This document shows, in pieces, positions 34,389 to 43,198 of a stretch of DNA of 64,000 bases; positions within the stretch are counted from its first letter, which is position 1; each line of letters starts with the position of its first letter. The translations under genes were made by a program, and so were the position numbers. The notes beneath the pieces are model-generated. The model was not told the DNA's origin. It searched no databases and saw nothing but the letters and a program-made list of their open reading frames with translations. Source of the DNA: a bacterium (GTDB taxonomy: Bacteria > Desulfobacterota > Binatia > Binatales > Binataceae); NCBI GenBank assembly GCA_014896235.1, contig JADBKU010000006.1, positions 62,001 through 126,000 on the forward strand. The letters are read 5' to 3'.

Positions 34389-34949
34389 ATGGCGCGAAAC
34401 GGCGTGCATCATATCGGACTGGCGACGCTGGACTACGATCGCACGGTCGAGTTCTACACCCGCAAACTGGGCTGGAGCGTCGCCTGGTGTGACATCCTGG
34501 AGCCGCCCGAGGGCGGCAAGATCAAGCATGTCTTCATGGATACCGGAGACGGCACGCTGGTCGCGTTCATGTGTCCGGAGCGCGTGCCAGGCATTCCGAC
34601 CGAGTTCAAGACCGACATCAACAGCGCGCAGAATCTGCCGCCGGCTTTTTATCATTTCGCCTTCGATGTGGCGTCGGTCGAGGAACTCGAAGCCAAGCGC
34701 GAAGAATTGCTGAAAAAGGATATCGACGTGACGCCGGTCGTCGATCACGAATGGTGCCGGTCGATCTATTTCAACGATCCGAACGGGCTGCTGCTGGAAT
34801 ATTGCGTGACGGTGCGGGAGTTCAACGACGACGACAAGATTCTGAAGCATCGCGTGCAGCCCGGCCCGATGGTCAAGAATCCGGAGGACGCGAAGAAAGT
34901 CGTCGAAAAACTAATCGGACGGCGCGGCCGGAACGCGCCTGCGGCCTAA
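34389..34949 (+). CDS. VOC/glyoxalase-fold protein
   Basis: A 186-residue vicinal-oxygen-chelate protein with two babbbb modules. Candidate metal ligands: His7/His8 (GVHHIGLATLDYDRT), His in FYHFAFDV, and Glu in GLLLEYCV. This fits the ring-cleavage-dioxygenase or glyoxalase group, with the substrate unknown. The ATG is preceded by AGGGGA. It forms a small plus-strand unit with the nitroreductase gene 58 bases downstream. Confidence 0.82.
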   Translation: MARNGVHHIGLATLDYDRTVEFYTRKLGWSVAWCDILEPPEGGKIKHVFMDTGDGTLVAFMCPERVPGIPTEFKTDINSAQNLPPAFYHFAFDVASVEELEAKREELLKKDIDVTPVVDHEWCRSIYFNDPNGLLLEYCVTVREFNDDDKILKHRVQPGPMVKNPEDAKKVVEKLIGRRGRNAPAA

Positions 34950-35007
34950 GCGGGCGGATCGGCGCAGTCGGGACGCAAGCGTCTCGGATTGAACACGGAA
35001 GGAAACG

Positions 35008-35694
35008 ATGGCTGAGATTGGACTGTTCGAAGCGATGTACACGGCGCGAGCGATTCGGCGGATCAAGCCGGACCCGGTGCCGGACGAAGTGATAGCCAAA
35101 GTGCTCGATGCGGCGATTCGGGCGCCGTCGGGCAGCAACGCGCAGTCGTGGGTGTTCGTAGTGGTCAAGGACGCCGAACAGCGCAAGCGCCTCGGCGCGG
35201 TTTACAAGAAGGCGTCCGCAATTCTGAGCAAGCTTTACGAAGGCGCGAAGCCGCCGCCGCACATGGACCCGGCGAAGTACGAGCGCTGGTGGAAAACGGT
35301 GGTCGATCTTTTCGATCACATGGGCGACGCGCCGGTGTTGATCGTGCCCTGTCTGAAACAATCGATCTGGGCGGGCGCGTCGAAACTGCCCGACGACGTG
35401 AAGGCGCGAATGGCGGCGGCGGGGCGAATCGCCGGCTCAAGCATCTATCCCGCCGTGCAGAACATCATCCTGGCATGCCGCGCGTTCGGTCTCGGCACCG
35501 TGCTGACGACGATTCACGCCTTCTTCGAAGACGAAGTGCGTGAGATCCTGAAGCTGCCGCCCGAAGTGCAGACCTATGCGCTGATGCCGGTCGGTTATCC
35601 CAAGGGCAAGCACGGACCGGTAACGCGCAAGCCGATCAACGAAGTCGCCTGCCTCGACGTTTACGGCAACGCGTGGACCGTCATGCCAAAATAA
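35008..35694 (+). CDS. Nitroreductase family protein
   Basis: A 228-residue FMN-dependent nitroreductase. The N-terminal FMN phosphate-binding segment ARAIRRIKPDPVPDEV is followed by the signature APSGSNAQSWVFVVV and by VQNIILACRAFGLGTVLTT and ALMPVGYPKGKHG. These NAD(P)H-dependent reductases act on nitro-compounds, quinones or other activated alkenes. The ATG has GGAAGGAAAC upstream. A long palindrome at 35717-35748 ends the transcript. Confidence 0.88.
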   Translation: MAEIGLFEAMYTARAIRRIKPDPVPDEVIAKVLDAAIRAPSGSNAQSWVFVVVKDAEQRKRLGAVYKKASAILSKLYEGAKPPPHMDPAKYERWWKTVVDLFDHMGDAPVLIVPCLKQSIWAGASKLPDDVKARMAAAGRIAGSSIYPAVQNIILACRAFGLGTVLTTIHAFFEDEVREILKLPPEVQTYALMPVGYPKGKHGPVTRKPINEVACLDVYGNAWTVMPK

Positions 35695-35716
35695 AGTAAT
35701 AGTTTAAGTTAAGCTG

Positions 35717-35748
35717 AACCGGCGGGCCGCGCGCGCGGCCCGCCGGTT
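35717..35748 (+). terminator. Strong rho-independent terminator
   Basis: A perfect 32-base inverted repeat with essentially no loop, beginning AACCGGCGG and ending CCGCCGGTT, followed by ATTTT. It lies between the converging nitroreductase (stop 35694) and dienelactone hydrolase (stop 35776). Confidence 0.8.
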
Positions 35749-35775
35749 ATTTTCCGGCCCGGCTGTGGCGCCGCG

Positions 35776-36501
35776 TCAAGTCAAATTCTGCTTGAAGAAG
35801 GCCACGGTTTTCGACCAGGCCTCGCGCGCGTGCTCCGGATGGTACGACGGGCGCTCTTCGCACATGAAACCGTGGTCGGCGTCGGCATAGAGCACCACTT
35901 CGGCGGGCTTGCCGGCCTTGTTGAGCGCGTCGCGGAATTTATCCACTTCAGCGACGGGTATGAACGCGTCCTTGCCGCCGAAAAAGGCGAGCACGGGGCC
36001 CTTGAGGTTAGCGGCGTAGTCCGTCGGCGCCTTGCCGCCGGGCTGGCCCGCGCGGGTCATCCCGCCGCCGTAAAACGGCGCGGTCGCAAAGACGTCGGGA
36101 TTGCGGACCGCGGTCAGGAACGCGATTCTGCCGCCCATGCAGAAGCCGGTCGTGCCAAATTTCGGCTTCGCCTCTTTGAGCGTCTTCACATAATCGATTG
36201 CGGCGGTCATGTCGGCGACGATCTGATCGTCGGTCAGGCTCTGCATCAGCTTGATCGCGCCGGGCAGGTTGTCGTAGCCGACAACGTTATCGGGGCTGCG
36301 AAAATAAAGGTTGGGCGAGATCGCGACGAACCCCTCGGCCGCGAACCGGTCGGTGATATTGCGGATGTTCTGATTGAGGCCGAACGCTTCCATCACGACC
36401 ACCAGCGACGGATAGGGGCCGCCGCCCGCGGGCCGCGCCACATAGCACGGCATCTTGCCGCCCGCAGTGTTGACCGTGACTTCCTGCCTGATTGTTTCCA
36501 T
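35776..36501 (-). CDS. Dienelactone hydrolase family protein (copy 2)
   Basis: A 241-residue dienelactone hydrolase with the cysteine nucleophile in GFCMGGRIAF (about residue 123), Asp in FFGGKDAFIP and His in DADHGFMCEERP. The same fold and triad as the gene at 22555-23325, with low sequence identity outside the motifs. It hydrolyses lactones or related esters, with the natural substrate unproven. ATG 36501 is preceded by GAGG; a long upstream extension is rejected. Confidence 0.88.
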   Translation of the reverse strand: METIRQEVTVNTAGGKMPCYVARPAGGGPYPSLVVVMEAFGLNQNIRNITDRFAAEGFVAISPNLYFRSPDNVVGYDNLPGAIKLMQSLTDDQIVADMTAAIDYVKTLKEAKPKFGTTGFCMGGRIAFLTAVRNPDVFATAPFYGGGMTRAGQPGGKAPTDYAANLKGPVLAFFGGKDAFIPVAEVDKFRDALNKAGKPAEVVLYADADHGFMCEERPSYHPEHAREAWSKTVAFFKQNLT

Positions 36502-36714
36502 TGTCACCTCCCTCGGACATGCGCCGAAAGCCGGCGGTTGATCCGGGAAATTCGCGAGGTGGAACGGCCGCGGTTCGCCGCGTCGAGCGGGCGCGGCCAC
36601 GCCCTCTCATCGGGTGTTCTTTCGCACGAATCGGCGGCGCGCTCAAGCACGGGGGCGCGGTTCGCCCACACGCATCGCCGCCGCTAGTATGGACGCCGCC
36701 GCACGGCCGACCGC

Positions 36715-37404
36715 ATGATTCCCCTGCGCGACAGCGAATCGACCCGCCGCCTGACGCTGATGAACACCGTGCTGATCGCGGCGAATCTGGCGGTGTTCGG
36801 ATACGAAACGGAGCTTGGCAAGGGCGCGGCGGCGCTGATTCGGCGTTACGCGATGACGCCGGCGGCGATCACGAACGCGGGCGGCGCGGCGCGCGAAGTG
36901 CGCGCGCCGCTGACGCTCGTCACCTCGATGTTCCTGCACGGCGGCGTGCTGCACGTGCTCGGCAACATGCTTTACCTGTTCATCTTCGGACCGGCGGTCG
37001 AAGAGCGGATGGGCGCGCGGCGTTACGCCATATTTTATCTGGCGGCGGGAATCGCGGCTGGATTGGCGACGATCGCGATGGGACCGGATTCGCGGGTCGG
37101 AGTGATTGGCGCGAGCGGCGCGATCGCGGGCGTGCTCGGCGCCTACTTCGTGATGTATCCGCGCGCGCGCATCATGACGATTCTGCCGCTCGGATTTTTC
37201 ATCTGGACGCCCGAAATTCCGGCTGTGGCCTATCTGCTCGCATGGTTCGCCGCGCAGCTTTGGGCGGGAATCGCAGCAGGCGCGCAGGGGCCGCTGGTCG
37301 GCGGCGTGGCGTGGTGGGCGCACGTGGGCGGATTCCTGTTCGGCGTCGCGATCGGGCCGTTCGCGGCGCGGGCGCGGCCCAAGTCCGCGCGGCGGCGGCG
37401 CTGA
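36715..37404 (+). CDS. Rhomboid family intramembrane serine protease
   Basis: A 229-residue membrane protease with six hydrophobic segments. The catalytic Ser is in VIGASGAIAG (about residue 135) and the catalytic His in WWAHVGGFLF (about 203). The upstream HGGVLHVLGNMLYL helix with its H-x(10)-N-M segment is the rhomboid signature. It cleaves type I membrane proteins inside the lipid bilayer; the substrate is unknown. A weak -10 (TAGTAT, 36685-36690) lies 25 bases upstream. Confidence 0.92.
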   Translation: MIPLRDSESTRRLTLMNTVLIAANLAVFGYETELGKGAAALIRRYAMTPAAITNAGGAAREVRAPLTLVTSMFLHGGVLHVLGNMLYLFIFGPAVEERMGARRYAIFYLAAGIAAGLATIAMGPDSRVGVIGASGAIAGVLGAYFVMYPRARIMTILPLGFFIWTPEIPAVAYLLAWFAAQLWAGIAAGAQGPLVGGVAWWAHVGGFLFGVAIGPFAARARPKSARRRR

Positions 37405-37554
37405 ATCGATCAATTGTTGATAGTGTGGATTTTCGGCGCGACGGCGCCGCGCTCGCCCGAGAAGCGGCTTGCGGCGCCAATCATGGGCGCGGATACTTTG
37501 ATCTTGCGCGATGGTCCGCTCGGCGGATCGAATCAGGCGCGACGGTGAGTTAGG

Positions 37555-38937
37555 GTGGCGGCGGCAGCGGCGGACGATATTTTCAAGCGCGTTCCTCCAC
37601 AGAATATCGAAGCCGAACAATCAGTGCTCGGCGCGATTCTGCTCGACAACGACGCGATCAACGTGGCCCTTGAAGCGCTCGGTCCCGACGATTTCTACCG
37701 CGAGTCGCATCGCGAGATCTTTCGCGCGATGGTCGATCTGACCGAGCACAACCGGCCCGTTGACGCGATCACGCTGAGCGAGGCGCTCAGGGTCAGGGGC
37801 GTGCTGGAAGCGATCGGCGGCGCCGCCTATATCGCGGAACTGGCGGCCTGCGTGCCGACTGCTGCCAACGTCGGCCATTACGCGCGGATCGTGCGGGAAA
37901 AATCGGTGCTGCGCGCGCTCGCCTCCACGGCGACCGAAATCGCTTCGGGCGCGTACGATTCGCCGGCCAATGTCGAGGAATATCTCGACGGCGCCGAGCA
38001 TCGGATTTTCGAGATTTCCGAACGGCGCATCCGCCAGTCGTTCCATCCGATGAGCGAGCTCACGCGCGAGTCGCTCAAGCTGATCGAGAGGTTGTACGAG
38101 AACAAGGAGTTGGTCACGGGCGTGCCGACCGGCTTCACCGATCTCGACCGGCTCACGGCGGGACTGCAACCGAGCGACCTGATCATTATCGCGGCGCGTC
38201 CCAGCATGGGTAAAACCGCGCTCGCGCTGAACATCTGCGCGCACGCCGCGCTCGACGCCGACCCCAAAGTGGGAGTGGCGTTCTTTTCGCTCGAAATGTC
38301 CAAGGAGCAGCTCGTCCTGAGGATGCTCTGTTCGGAAGCGCGAGTGGACAGCTCGAAGGCGCGCGCCGGCTTTCTGAGCGGACGGGATTTTCCGAAACTC
38401 GCCGAAGCGGCCGCACGGCTCGCCGAGGCCCCGATTTTCATCGACGACAGTTCCGACACGTCGCCGATCGTGCTGAAGGCGAAATGCCGGCGCCTGATGC
38501 GCGAGCGCAATTCGCGGCTCGGGCTGGTGATTGTCGATTACCTGCAACTGATGCGGTCGTCGCGGCCGGGCGAATCGCGCGAAAAGGAAATCGCGGAAAT
38601 TTCGCGCTCGCTCAAGGGACTGGCGAAGGAACTGAAGGTGCCGGTGATCGCGCTGTCGCAGCTCAACCGGCAGGTCGAGACGCGTCCCGACCGCCGGCCG
38701 CTGCTGGCGGATTTGCGCGAATCAGGCGCGATCGAGCAGGACGCCGACGTAATCGCATTCATCTATCGCGACGAGATGTACCATCGCGACAGCAAGGAGC
38801 CGGGCGTCGCCGAAGTGATTATCGCCAAGCAGCGCAACGGCCCCACCGACACCGCGAAACTGACCTATCTCAGCCAGTACACGCGCTTCGAGAACTACGC
38901 TCCCGAAGCGGGATTCTTCGAAGAAAGCGAAGGCTGA
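37555..38937 (+). CDS. dnaB: Replicative DNA helicase
   Basis: A 460-residue hexameric helicase for the replication fork. The N-terminal domain begins with PPQNIEAEQSVLGAILLD. The RecA-like core has Walker A AARPSMGKTALAL (about residue 212-224), Walker B LGLVIVDYLQLM, and the motif RESGAIEQDADVIAFIYRDE. It belongs to the usual DnaB length range. The GTG start at 37555 is in frame with the conserved domain. A hairpin at 38941-38961 ends it. Confidence 0.95.
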   Translation: MAAAAADDIFKRVPPQNIEAEQSVLGAILLDNDAINVALEALGPDDFYRESHREIFRAMVDLTEHNRPVDAITLSEALRVRGVLEAIGGAAYIAELAACVPTAANVGHYARIVREKSVLRALASTATEIASGAYDSPANVEEYLDGAEHRIFEISERRIRQSFHPMSELTRESLKLIERLYENKELVTGVPTGFTDLDRLTAGLQPSDLIIIAARPSMGKTALALNICAHAALDADPKVGVAFFSLEMSKEQLVLRMLCSEARVDSSKARAGFLSGRDFPKLAEAAARLAEAPIFIDDSSDTSPIVLKAKCRRLMRERNSRLGLVIVDYLQLMRSSRPGESREKEIAEISRSLKGLAKELKVPVIALSQLNRQVETRPDRRPLLADLRESGAIEQDADVIAFIYRDEMYHRDSKEPGVAEVIIAKQRNGPTDTAKLTYLSQYTRFENYAPEAGFFEESEG

Positions 38938-38940
38938 GCG

Positions 38941-38961
38941 CGCGGCGGGATTGCCGCCGCG
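38941..38961 (+). terminator. GC-rich hairpin after dnaB
   Basis: CGCGGCGG (38941-38948) and CCGCCGCG (38954-38961) make an 8-base stem with a 5-base loop, three bases after the dnaB stop, followed by GCGTATTTC. It is a plausible terminator, though the U-tract is short. Confidence 0.5.
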
Positions 38962-39013
38962 GCGTATTTCGCGATACTTTCGCGCGAGATTTTTTATCGC
39001 CCGGAGGCCGCTT

Positions 39014-39865
39014 ATGAATCGCTGGCAAATCGGCGACGTCGTCATCAACCGCTTCGTCGAGATGGAGACCGTCTCGAAAGCCACCTTCGTGCTGCCCGAC
39101 GCCACGCCCGAAAACGTCAAGCGCGAAGCGGACGCGCTATTGCCGCATTTTTGCGACGAAACCGGGCGCGTCCGGATGAGCATCCACGCGCTCACGCTCG
39201 AATCGAAAGGCAAGCGCATCGTGGTCGACACCTGTATCGGCAACGACAAAAAACGCGGTTTCGAGGGCTGGAATCAGCTCCATACGAATTTCCTCAACGA
39301 TCTGGAAAAGGGCGGCTTCCCGCCGGATTCGTTCGACTATGTAATTTGCACGCATCTGCACGTCGATCACGTCGGATGGAACACGCGCTTGATGGGCGAA
39401 CGCTGGATACCGACTTTCACGCGCGCGCGCTATCTCTTCGGGCGCGCCGAATGGAACCATTGGTCGGCCGAGCAGGACCGGTTCATCAAGGACCCGATCG
39501 ACGACTCGGTGCGGCCAATCGTGGATGCGGGATTGGCGGATTTGGTTGACGACAACCATCGCGTTACCGATGAAATTTGGCTGGAGCCGACGCCCGGCCA
39601 TACTCCGGGCCATTTCAGCGTGCGGATTTCGTCGCGCGGGCAGGAAGCGGTTATCACCGGCGACCTGATGCACCATCCGATTCAGTGCATCCATCCGGAA
39701 TGGAATTGCGGCTTCGACGCGATACCCGATCTGGCGCGGAGCACGCGGCGATCGTTCCTGGAGCGCTACGCCGATCGGCCGGTGACGGTTTTCGGAACGC
39801 ATTTCGCCACGCCGTCGTGCGGCCGGATACTGAAGAACGGCGCGGCGTGGCGATTCCAGGTTTGA
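39014..39865 (+). CDS. Metallo-beta-lactamase-fold hydrolase (paralogue of 168-1022)
   Basis: A 283-residue zinc hydrolase with HLHVDH at 114-119 and the later ligands in TPGHTPGHF, ITGDLMHH and FGTHFATPS. It aligns end to end with the protein at 168-1022, down to the DTC(I/V)GNDK motif, so the two are paralogues. It is clearly separate from the hydrolase at 14505. GGAGG at 39003-39007 precedes the ATG. It converges with scpB, 16 bases apart. Confidence 0.88.
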   Translation: MNRWQIGDVVINRFVEMETVSKATFVLPDATPENVKREADALLPHFCDETGRVRMSIHALTLESKGKRIVVDTCIGNDKKRGFEGWNQLHTNFLNDLEKGGFPPDSFDYVICTHLHVDHVGWNTRLMGERWIPTFTRARYLFGRAEWNHWSAEQDRFIKDPIDDSVRPIVDAGLADLVDDNHRVTDEIWLEPTPGHTPGHFSVRISSRGQEAVITGDLMHHPIQCIHPEWNCGFDAIPDLARSTRRSFLERYADRPVTVFGTHFATPSCGRILKNGAAWRFQV

Positions 39866-39881
39866 ACGGCGGGACGTGCGC

Positions 39882-40610
39882 CTAGTTCGACTTATCCGAA
39901 TCTTGCGCGGACGGCTCGTCCGATTCGCCTGACGCGGACGCGGTCTCAGACGCCGCAGGCGGGTCGGCTTCAGCCACGATTTCGCTTTGCGATTCGTCGG
40001 CGGAATCCGTCGATGCGGACGAAAGCCGGGGCTCTTCCATGGCGCCCGTCGCGTCCGCCTCGATTACCGGCGCATCGTCGCGCGGCAGCTCGATTTCGCG
40101 GAACTCTTCTAGGTCCGGCAGGCTCGCGAGGTCTTTAAGGCCGAAAAGTTCGAGAAATTCGGGCGTGGTGGCATAAACGATCGGACGGCCCGGCGCTTCC
40201 TTGCGGCCGGCGATTTTGATCAACTGCCGCTCCAGCAGCGTATCGATGACGCCGCCGCAATCGACGCCGCGCAGTTGTTCGATCTCGGGGCGCGTGATCG
40301 GTTGGCGGTAGGCGACGATCGCGACCGTCTCCATCAGCGGCCGGCTGAGCCGCGGCGGCCTGGCGGCAAGCAGGCGCCGGACGTATGCGGCGTGCTCGCG
40401 CGGCGTGCGCAACTGGTAGCCGCCGGCGACCTCTTCGAGAACGAGACCGCGGCCCGCCTCGGCGTACGCGACCGCCATCTCGCCGAGCGCGCGCCGAATA
40501 TCGTCGCGCGGCACGGTCTCGAGCGCCGAGACCATCTGCGCGAGCGTGATCGGTTCGCCGGCGGCGAACAAAAGACTCTCAAGGATCGCTTTCAGCCGTT
40601 CCTCTTCCAC
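39882..40610 (-). CDS. scpB: Segregation and condensation protein B
   Basis: ScpB, part of the SMC-ScpA-ScpB condensin that compacts and separates the chromosome. The winged-helix domains start with LKAILESLLFAAGEPITLAQM and the region VAIVAYRQPITRPEIEQLRGV is a family hallmark. From residue 180 there is an acidic, Ser-rich tail (about 60 residues) that is not conserved. The start is GTG at 40610, 18 bases from scpA. The last gene of the mutS-to-scpB operon. Confidence 0.93.
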   Translation of the reverse strand: MEEERLKAILESLLFAAGEPITLAQMVSALETVPRDDIRRALGEMAVAYAEAGRGLVLEEVAGGYQLRTPREHAAYVRRLLAARPPRLSRPLMETVAIVAYRQPITRPEIEQLRGVDCGGVIDTLLERQLIKIAGRKEAPGRPIVYATTPEFLELFGLKDLASLPDLEEFREIELPRDDAPVIEADATGAMEEPRLSSASTDSADESQSEIVAEADPPAASETASASGESDEPSAQDSDKSN

Positions 40611-40628
40611 ACCGTCGCGCGGGTCGGC

Positions 40629-41513
40629 TCACCCCTCGTGCCCGCTTCCTCCCTCGTTGCTGTCGCTCTCGCCGCCGTCGACATCGGCCGGCGGCGCGCC
40701 CTCTTCGATTGCGCCGGAAGCCGGCGCGGCGTCGTTACCGGACGAAGGCGATTGAGCGGCGAAGCGTTCGCCGCGCCCCAGCATTATCGGCCCATCGCGC
40801 CGATCCTGCCATACGCGCACGGCGCCGCGGCGGATCAATTCGAGCGTCGCGATGAAGGTCGCGATCACCAGCGGCCGATCCTGGAGATCGTCGAACAGCG
40901 CCAGAAATTCGACCTGATCCGCCTCGCCCAACGCGGCCAGCACGCGCGGGATGCAATGTGCGACGGGGATATCGCGCAACTCGAGGCGGCGCGGCGTGCG
41001 ATCGCCGATTCGCTTGAGCACCGCCGCCATCGCGCTGACCAGGTCGAAAATCGTGACGCGCCACGGCGGCTCCGCGGCGTCGGCTTCCGGCGGCGCCTTG
41101 CGCGGCGCGGCGAACACGTCGCGTCCGAGCAGCGGCCGCGCCTCCAATTTTGCGGCGGCCTCGCGATAGCGCTGGTATTCGAGCAGCCGTTCGACCAGAT
41201 CGCGCTTGAGCTCCTCGGCTTCTTCCTGATCGGCCAGTTCCGGATGCGGCAGCATCGCGAACGACTTGATCAGCAACAGCGTCGCCGCCATCACGAGATA
41301 TTCTCCGGCGATATCGAGATTGAGCTGCTCCATCAGCTCCAGATGGGCCAGATACTGCTCGGTAATCACGCTGGCGCCGACGTCGCGGGGATCGAGTTCG
41401 GCGCGCTTGACGAGATGCAGCAGCAGGTCGAGCGGCCCCTCGTACACGGGCAGGCGAAAGCGCAGCCCGCCCGCGTCGGCGTCAAATTTCGCGATTGAAC
41501 GTTCGTCGCTCAC
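40629..41513 (-). CDS. scpA: Segregation and condensation protein A
   Basis: ScpA, the kleisin that bridges the heads of SMC. The N-terminal segment YEGPLDLLLHLVKRAELDPRDV and the following ITEQYLAHLELMEQLNLDIAGE are typical. The C-terminal winged helix is RPLVIATFIATLELIRRGAVRVWQ. A Gly/Asp-rich tail of about 45 residues ends it. The start is GTG at 41513, overlapping the M50 protease stop by four bases. Confidence 0.93.
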   Translation of the reverse strand: MSDERSIAKFDADAGGLRFRLPVYEGPLDLLLHLVKRAELDPRDVGASVITEQYLAHLELMEQLNLDIAGEYLVMAATLLLIKSFAMLPHPELADQEEAEELKRDLVERLLEYQRYREAAAKLEARPLLGRDVFAAPRKAPPEADAAEPPWRVTIFDLVSAMAAVLKRIGDRTPRRLELRDIPVAHCIPRVLAALGEADQVEFLALFDDLQDRPLVIATFIATLELIRRGAVRVWQDRRDGPIMLGRGERFAAQSPSSGNDAAPASGAIEEGAPPADVDGGESDSNEGGSGHEG

Positions 41514-42157
41514 AGCAGCGCCCGGGTTATCGCCAAGATTATCGGATTGATTACGTCGTCCACCGCGTTCGTATAGAGCAGCAACAACAATATCAGAAAT
41601 CCGAACCGCTCAATCCGCGCGAAGCGCCGCGCCGCCGGAAGCGGCAAAAGTCCTGTCGCCACCCGGCCGCCATCCAGCGGAGGCAGCGGCAACAAATTGA
41701 AGACCGCGAGCGAAACGTTGATCACCACCGACGCCTGCGCCATCTGCGCGAGCGGATAAAACACCGCCGCGCCGAAAGGTCCGCCGAGATGGGCGGCGAA
41801 GATGCGCATCGCGACGCCGCTGATCGCGGCGATCGCGAAGTTCGTGAGCGGTCCGGCCGCGGCGACCGCGATCATTCCGCGCCTGGGATCGCGCAGGCGG
41901 CGGAAATCGACCGGCACCGGCTTCGCGTAACCAAAGACCGGCAGATGCGCGAAAAGCAGCAGAGCGGGCAGGATCAAAGTGCCAAACAGATCGACGTGAG
42001 CGATCGGATTGAGCGTGAGCCGGCCCGCGCGCGCCGCCGTATCGTCGCCGAGAAATCGCGCCGTCACGCCATGCATCACTTCGTGCGCGACGATCGCGAA
42101 CACCGTCGGCAGCGCCCAGATCAGCAGTTCGAGGATAAACCCTTGATGGTTCGCCAA
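41510..42157 (-). CDS. Site-2 protease family (M50) zinc metalloprotease
   Basis: A 215-residue membrane protease with the zinc motif HEVMHG (about residue 25) and the third ligand in NLLPLPPLDGGR near 165. Five or so hydrophobic helices. The compact form lacks a PDZ domain. These cut within the membrane; here the target is unknown. The start at 42157 is TTG with no gap to xerD. The gene is a constant neighbour of scpA in many proteobacteria-like genomes. Confidence 0.88.
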   Translation of the reverse strand: MANHQGFILELLIWALPTVFAIVAHEVMHGVTARFLGDDTAARAGRLTLNPIAHVDLFGTLILPALLLFAHLPVFGYAKPVPVDFRRLRDPRRGMIAVAAAGPLTNFAIAAISGVAMRIFAAHLGGPFGAAVFYPLAQMAQASVVINVSLAVFNLLPLPPLDGGRVATGLLPLPAARRFARIERFGFLILLLLLYTNAVDDVINPIILAITRALL

Positions 42158-43198
42158 TCAGTCGGAGCCGTCCTTCGGCGGCTTGCCGCGATCGACGCGC
42201 AGCGCGGACGGCGCGGCCCGGCGCGTCGCACGCGGATGATACGTGCGATGGACGCGGCGCAGATGGCCGCGCGACAGATGCGTGTATATCTGGGTGGTCG
42301 AGATGTCGCTATGGCCGAGCATCTCCTGCACCGCGCGCAGGTCGGCGCCGCCTTCCAGCAGATGGGTCGCGAAACAATGGCGCAAGGTATGCGGGCTAAC
42401 CCATGCGAGGCCGGGATCGCCCGCCGCCCATCCTTTGAGCGCCTTGAAAAAACCCTGCCGCGTCATCGCGCGGCCCAAGCGCGTCACGAATATGGCGGCG
42501 GTCGGCCGCGCTGACATCGCTTCGCGCGAGCCGCGTTTGCCATGCGGATTATCCTCGGCGGCCGCGCGCCGGCGGGCCTCCAGATAGGCTTCGAGCGCAT
42601 CTCGCGCCGCGCGGCCCAAGGGCACAATCCGTTCTTTGTCGCCTTTGCCGATAACGATGACGACGCCGGCTTCGAGATTGACCTGGTTGAACTTGAGCCC
42701 GACCAGCTCCGAAACCCTGAGACCGCATCCATATGCCAGTTCGAGCATCGCGCGGTCGCGTTTGCCGCGAAGCGTGGTTAAGTCGATCGCGCCGATCAGG
42801 GCCTCCACATCCGCACGTCCGAGCGTGCGCGGCAGAGGTCGCGGATGGCGTTTCAGGTCAAGCCCGAGCGTCGGATCGCGCTCCAGCACGCCCGCCTCGA
42901 GCATTTCCCGCACCATCCCGCGCACGGCGGAAAGCCGCCGCCGCTGGCTGGAAACGCGAAAACCGCGTTCGCCCAGTTCGGCGAGATAGGCGGTCAACTG
43001 CGGCGTTGCGAGTTCGTCGGGAGCCACGCCGCGCGCGCGGCAAAAGCACTGGAAATCATGCAGGTCGCCGGCGTAAGCCGCGAGCGAATTCCGGCTAAGC
43101 CCGCGTTCGACCGCGCGGCGCGCAAGATGCCGATCGATGAGTTCGTCCCAGCCGAGCGCGCCCGTCGCGCCATAGCTTGCGTCCGCCATGGCCGTCAC
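42158..43198 (-). CDS. xerD: Tyrosine recombinase XerD-type
   Basis: A 346-residue tyrosine site-specific recombinase that resolves chromosome dimers at dif. It has an N-terminal SAM-like core-binding domain (SLAAYAGDLHDFQCF). The catalytic residues are Arg in YGCGLRVSELVGL, Lys in VIGKGDKERIVPL, HTLRHCFATHLL, and Tyr in DISTTQIYTHLS. A Lys/Arg-rich tail follows. The GTG start overlaps the glnD stop by four bases (GTGA); ATG 43189 is an alternative. There is no integrase attachment site or phage gene nearby, and the operon context favours XerD or XerC rather than an element integrase. Confidence 0.9.
   Translation of the reverse strand: MTAMADASYGATGALGWDELIDRHLARRAVERGLSRNSLAAYAGDLHDFQCFCRARGVAPDELATPQLTAYLAELGERGFRVSSQRRRLSAVRGMVREMLEAGVLERDPTLGLDLKRHPRPLPRTLGRADVEALIGAIDLTTLRGKRDRAMLELAYGCGLRVSELVGLKFNQVNLEAGVVIVIGKGDKERIVPLGRAARDALEAYLEARRRAAAEDNPHGKRGSREAMSARPTAAIFVTRLGRAMTRQGFFKALKGWAAGDPGLAWVSPHTLRHCFATHLLEGGADLRAVQEMLGHSDISTTQIYTHLSRGHLRRVHRTYHPRATRRAAPSALRVDRGKPPKDGSD

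Noticed and set aside
42158-43198. Integrase of a mobile element
   Set aside because: The tyrosine recombinase lies inside a conserved housekeeping operon with stop-start overlaps on both sides and no att-like repeats, so it is a Xer protein.
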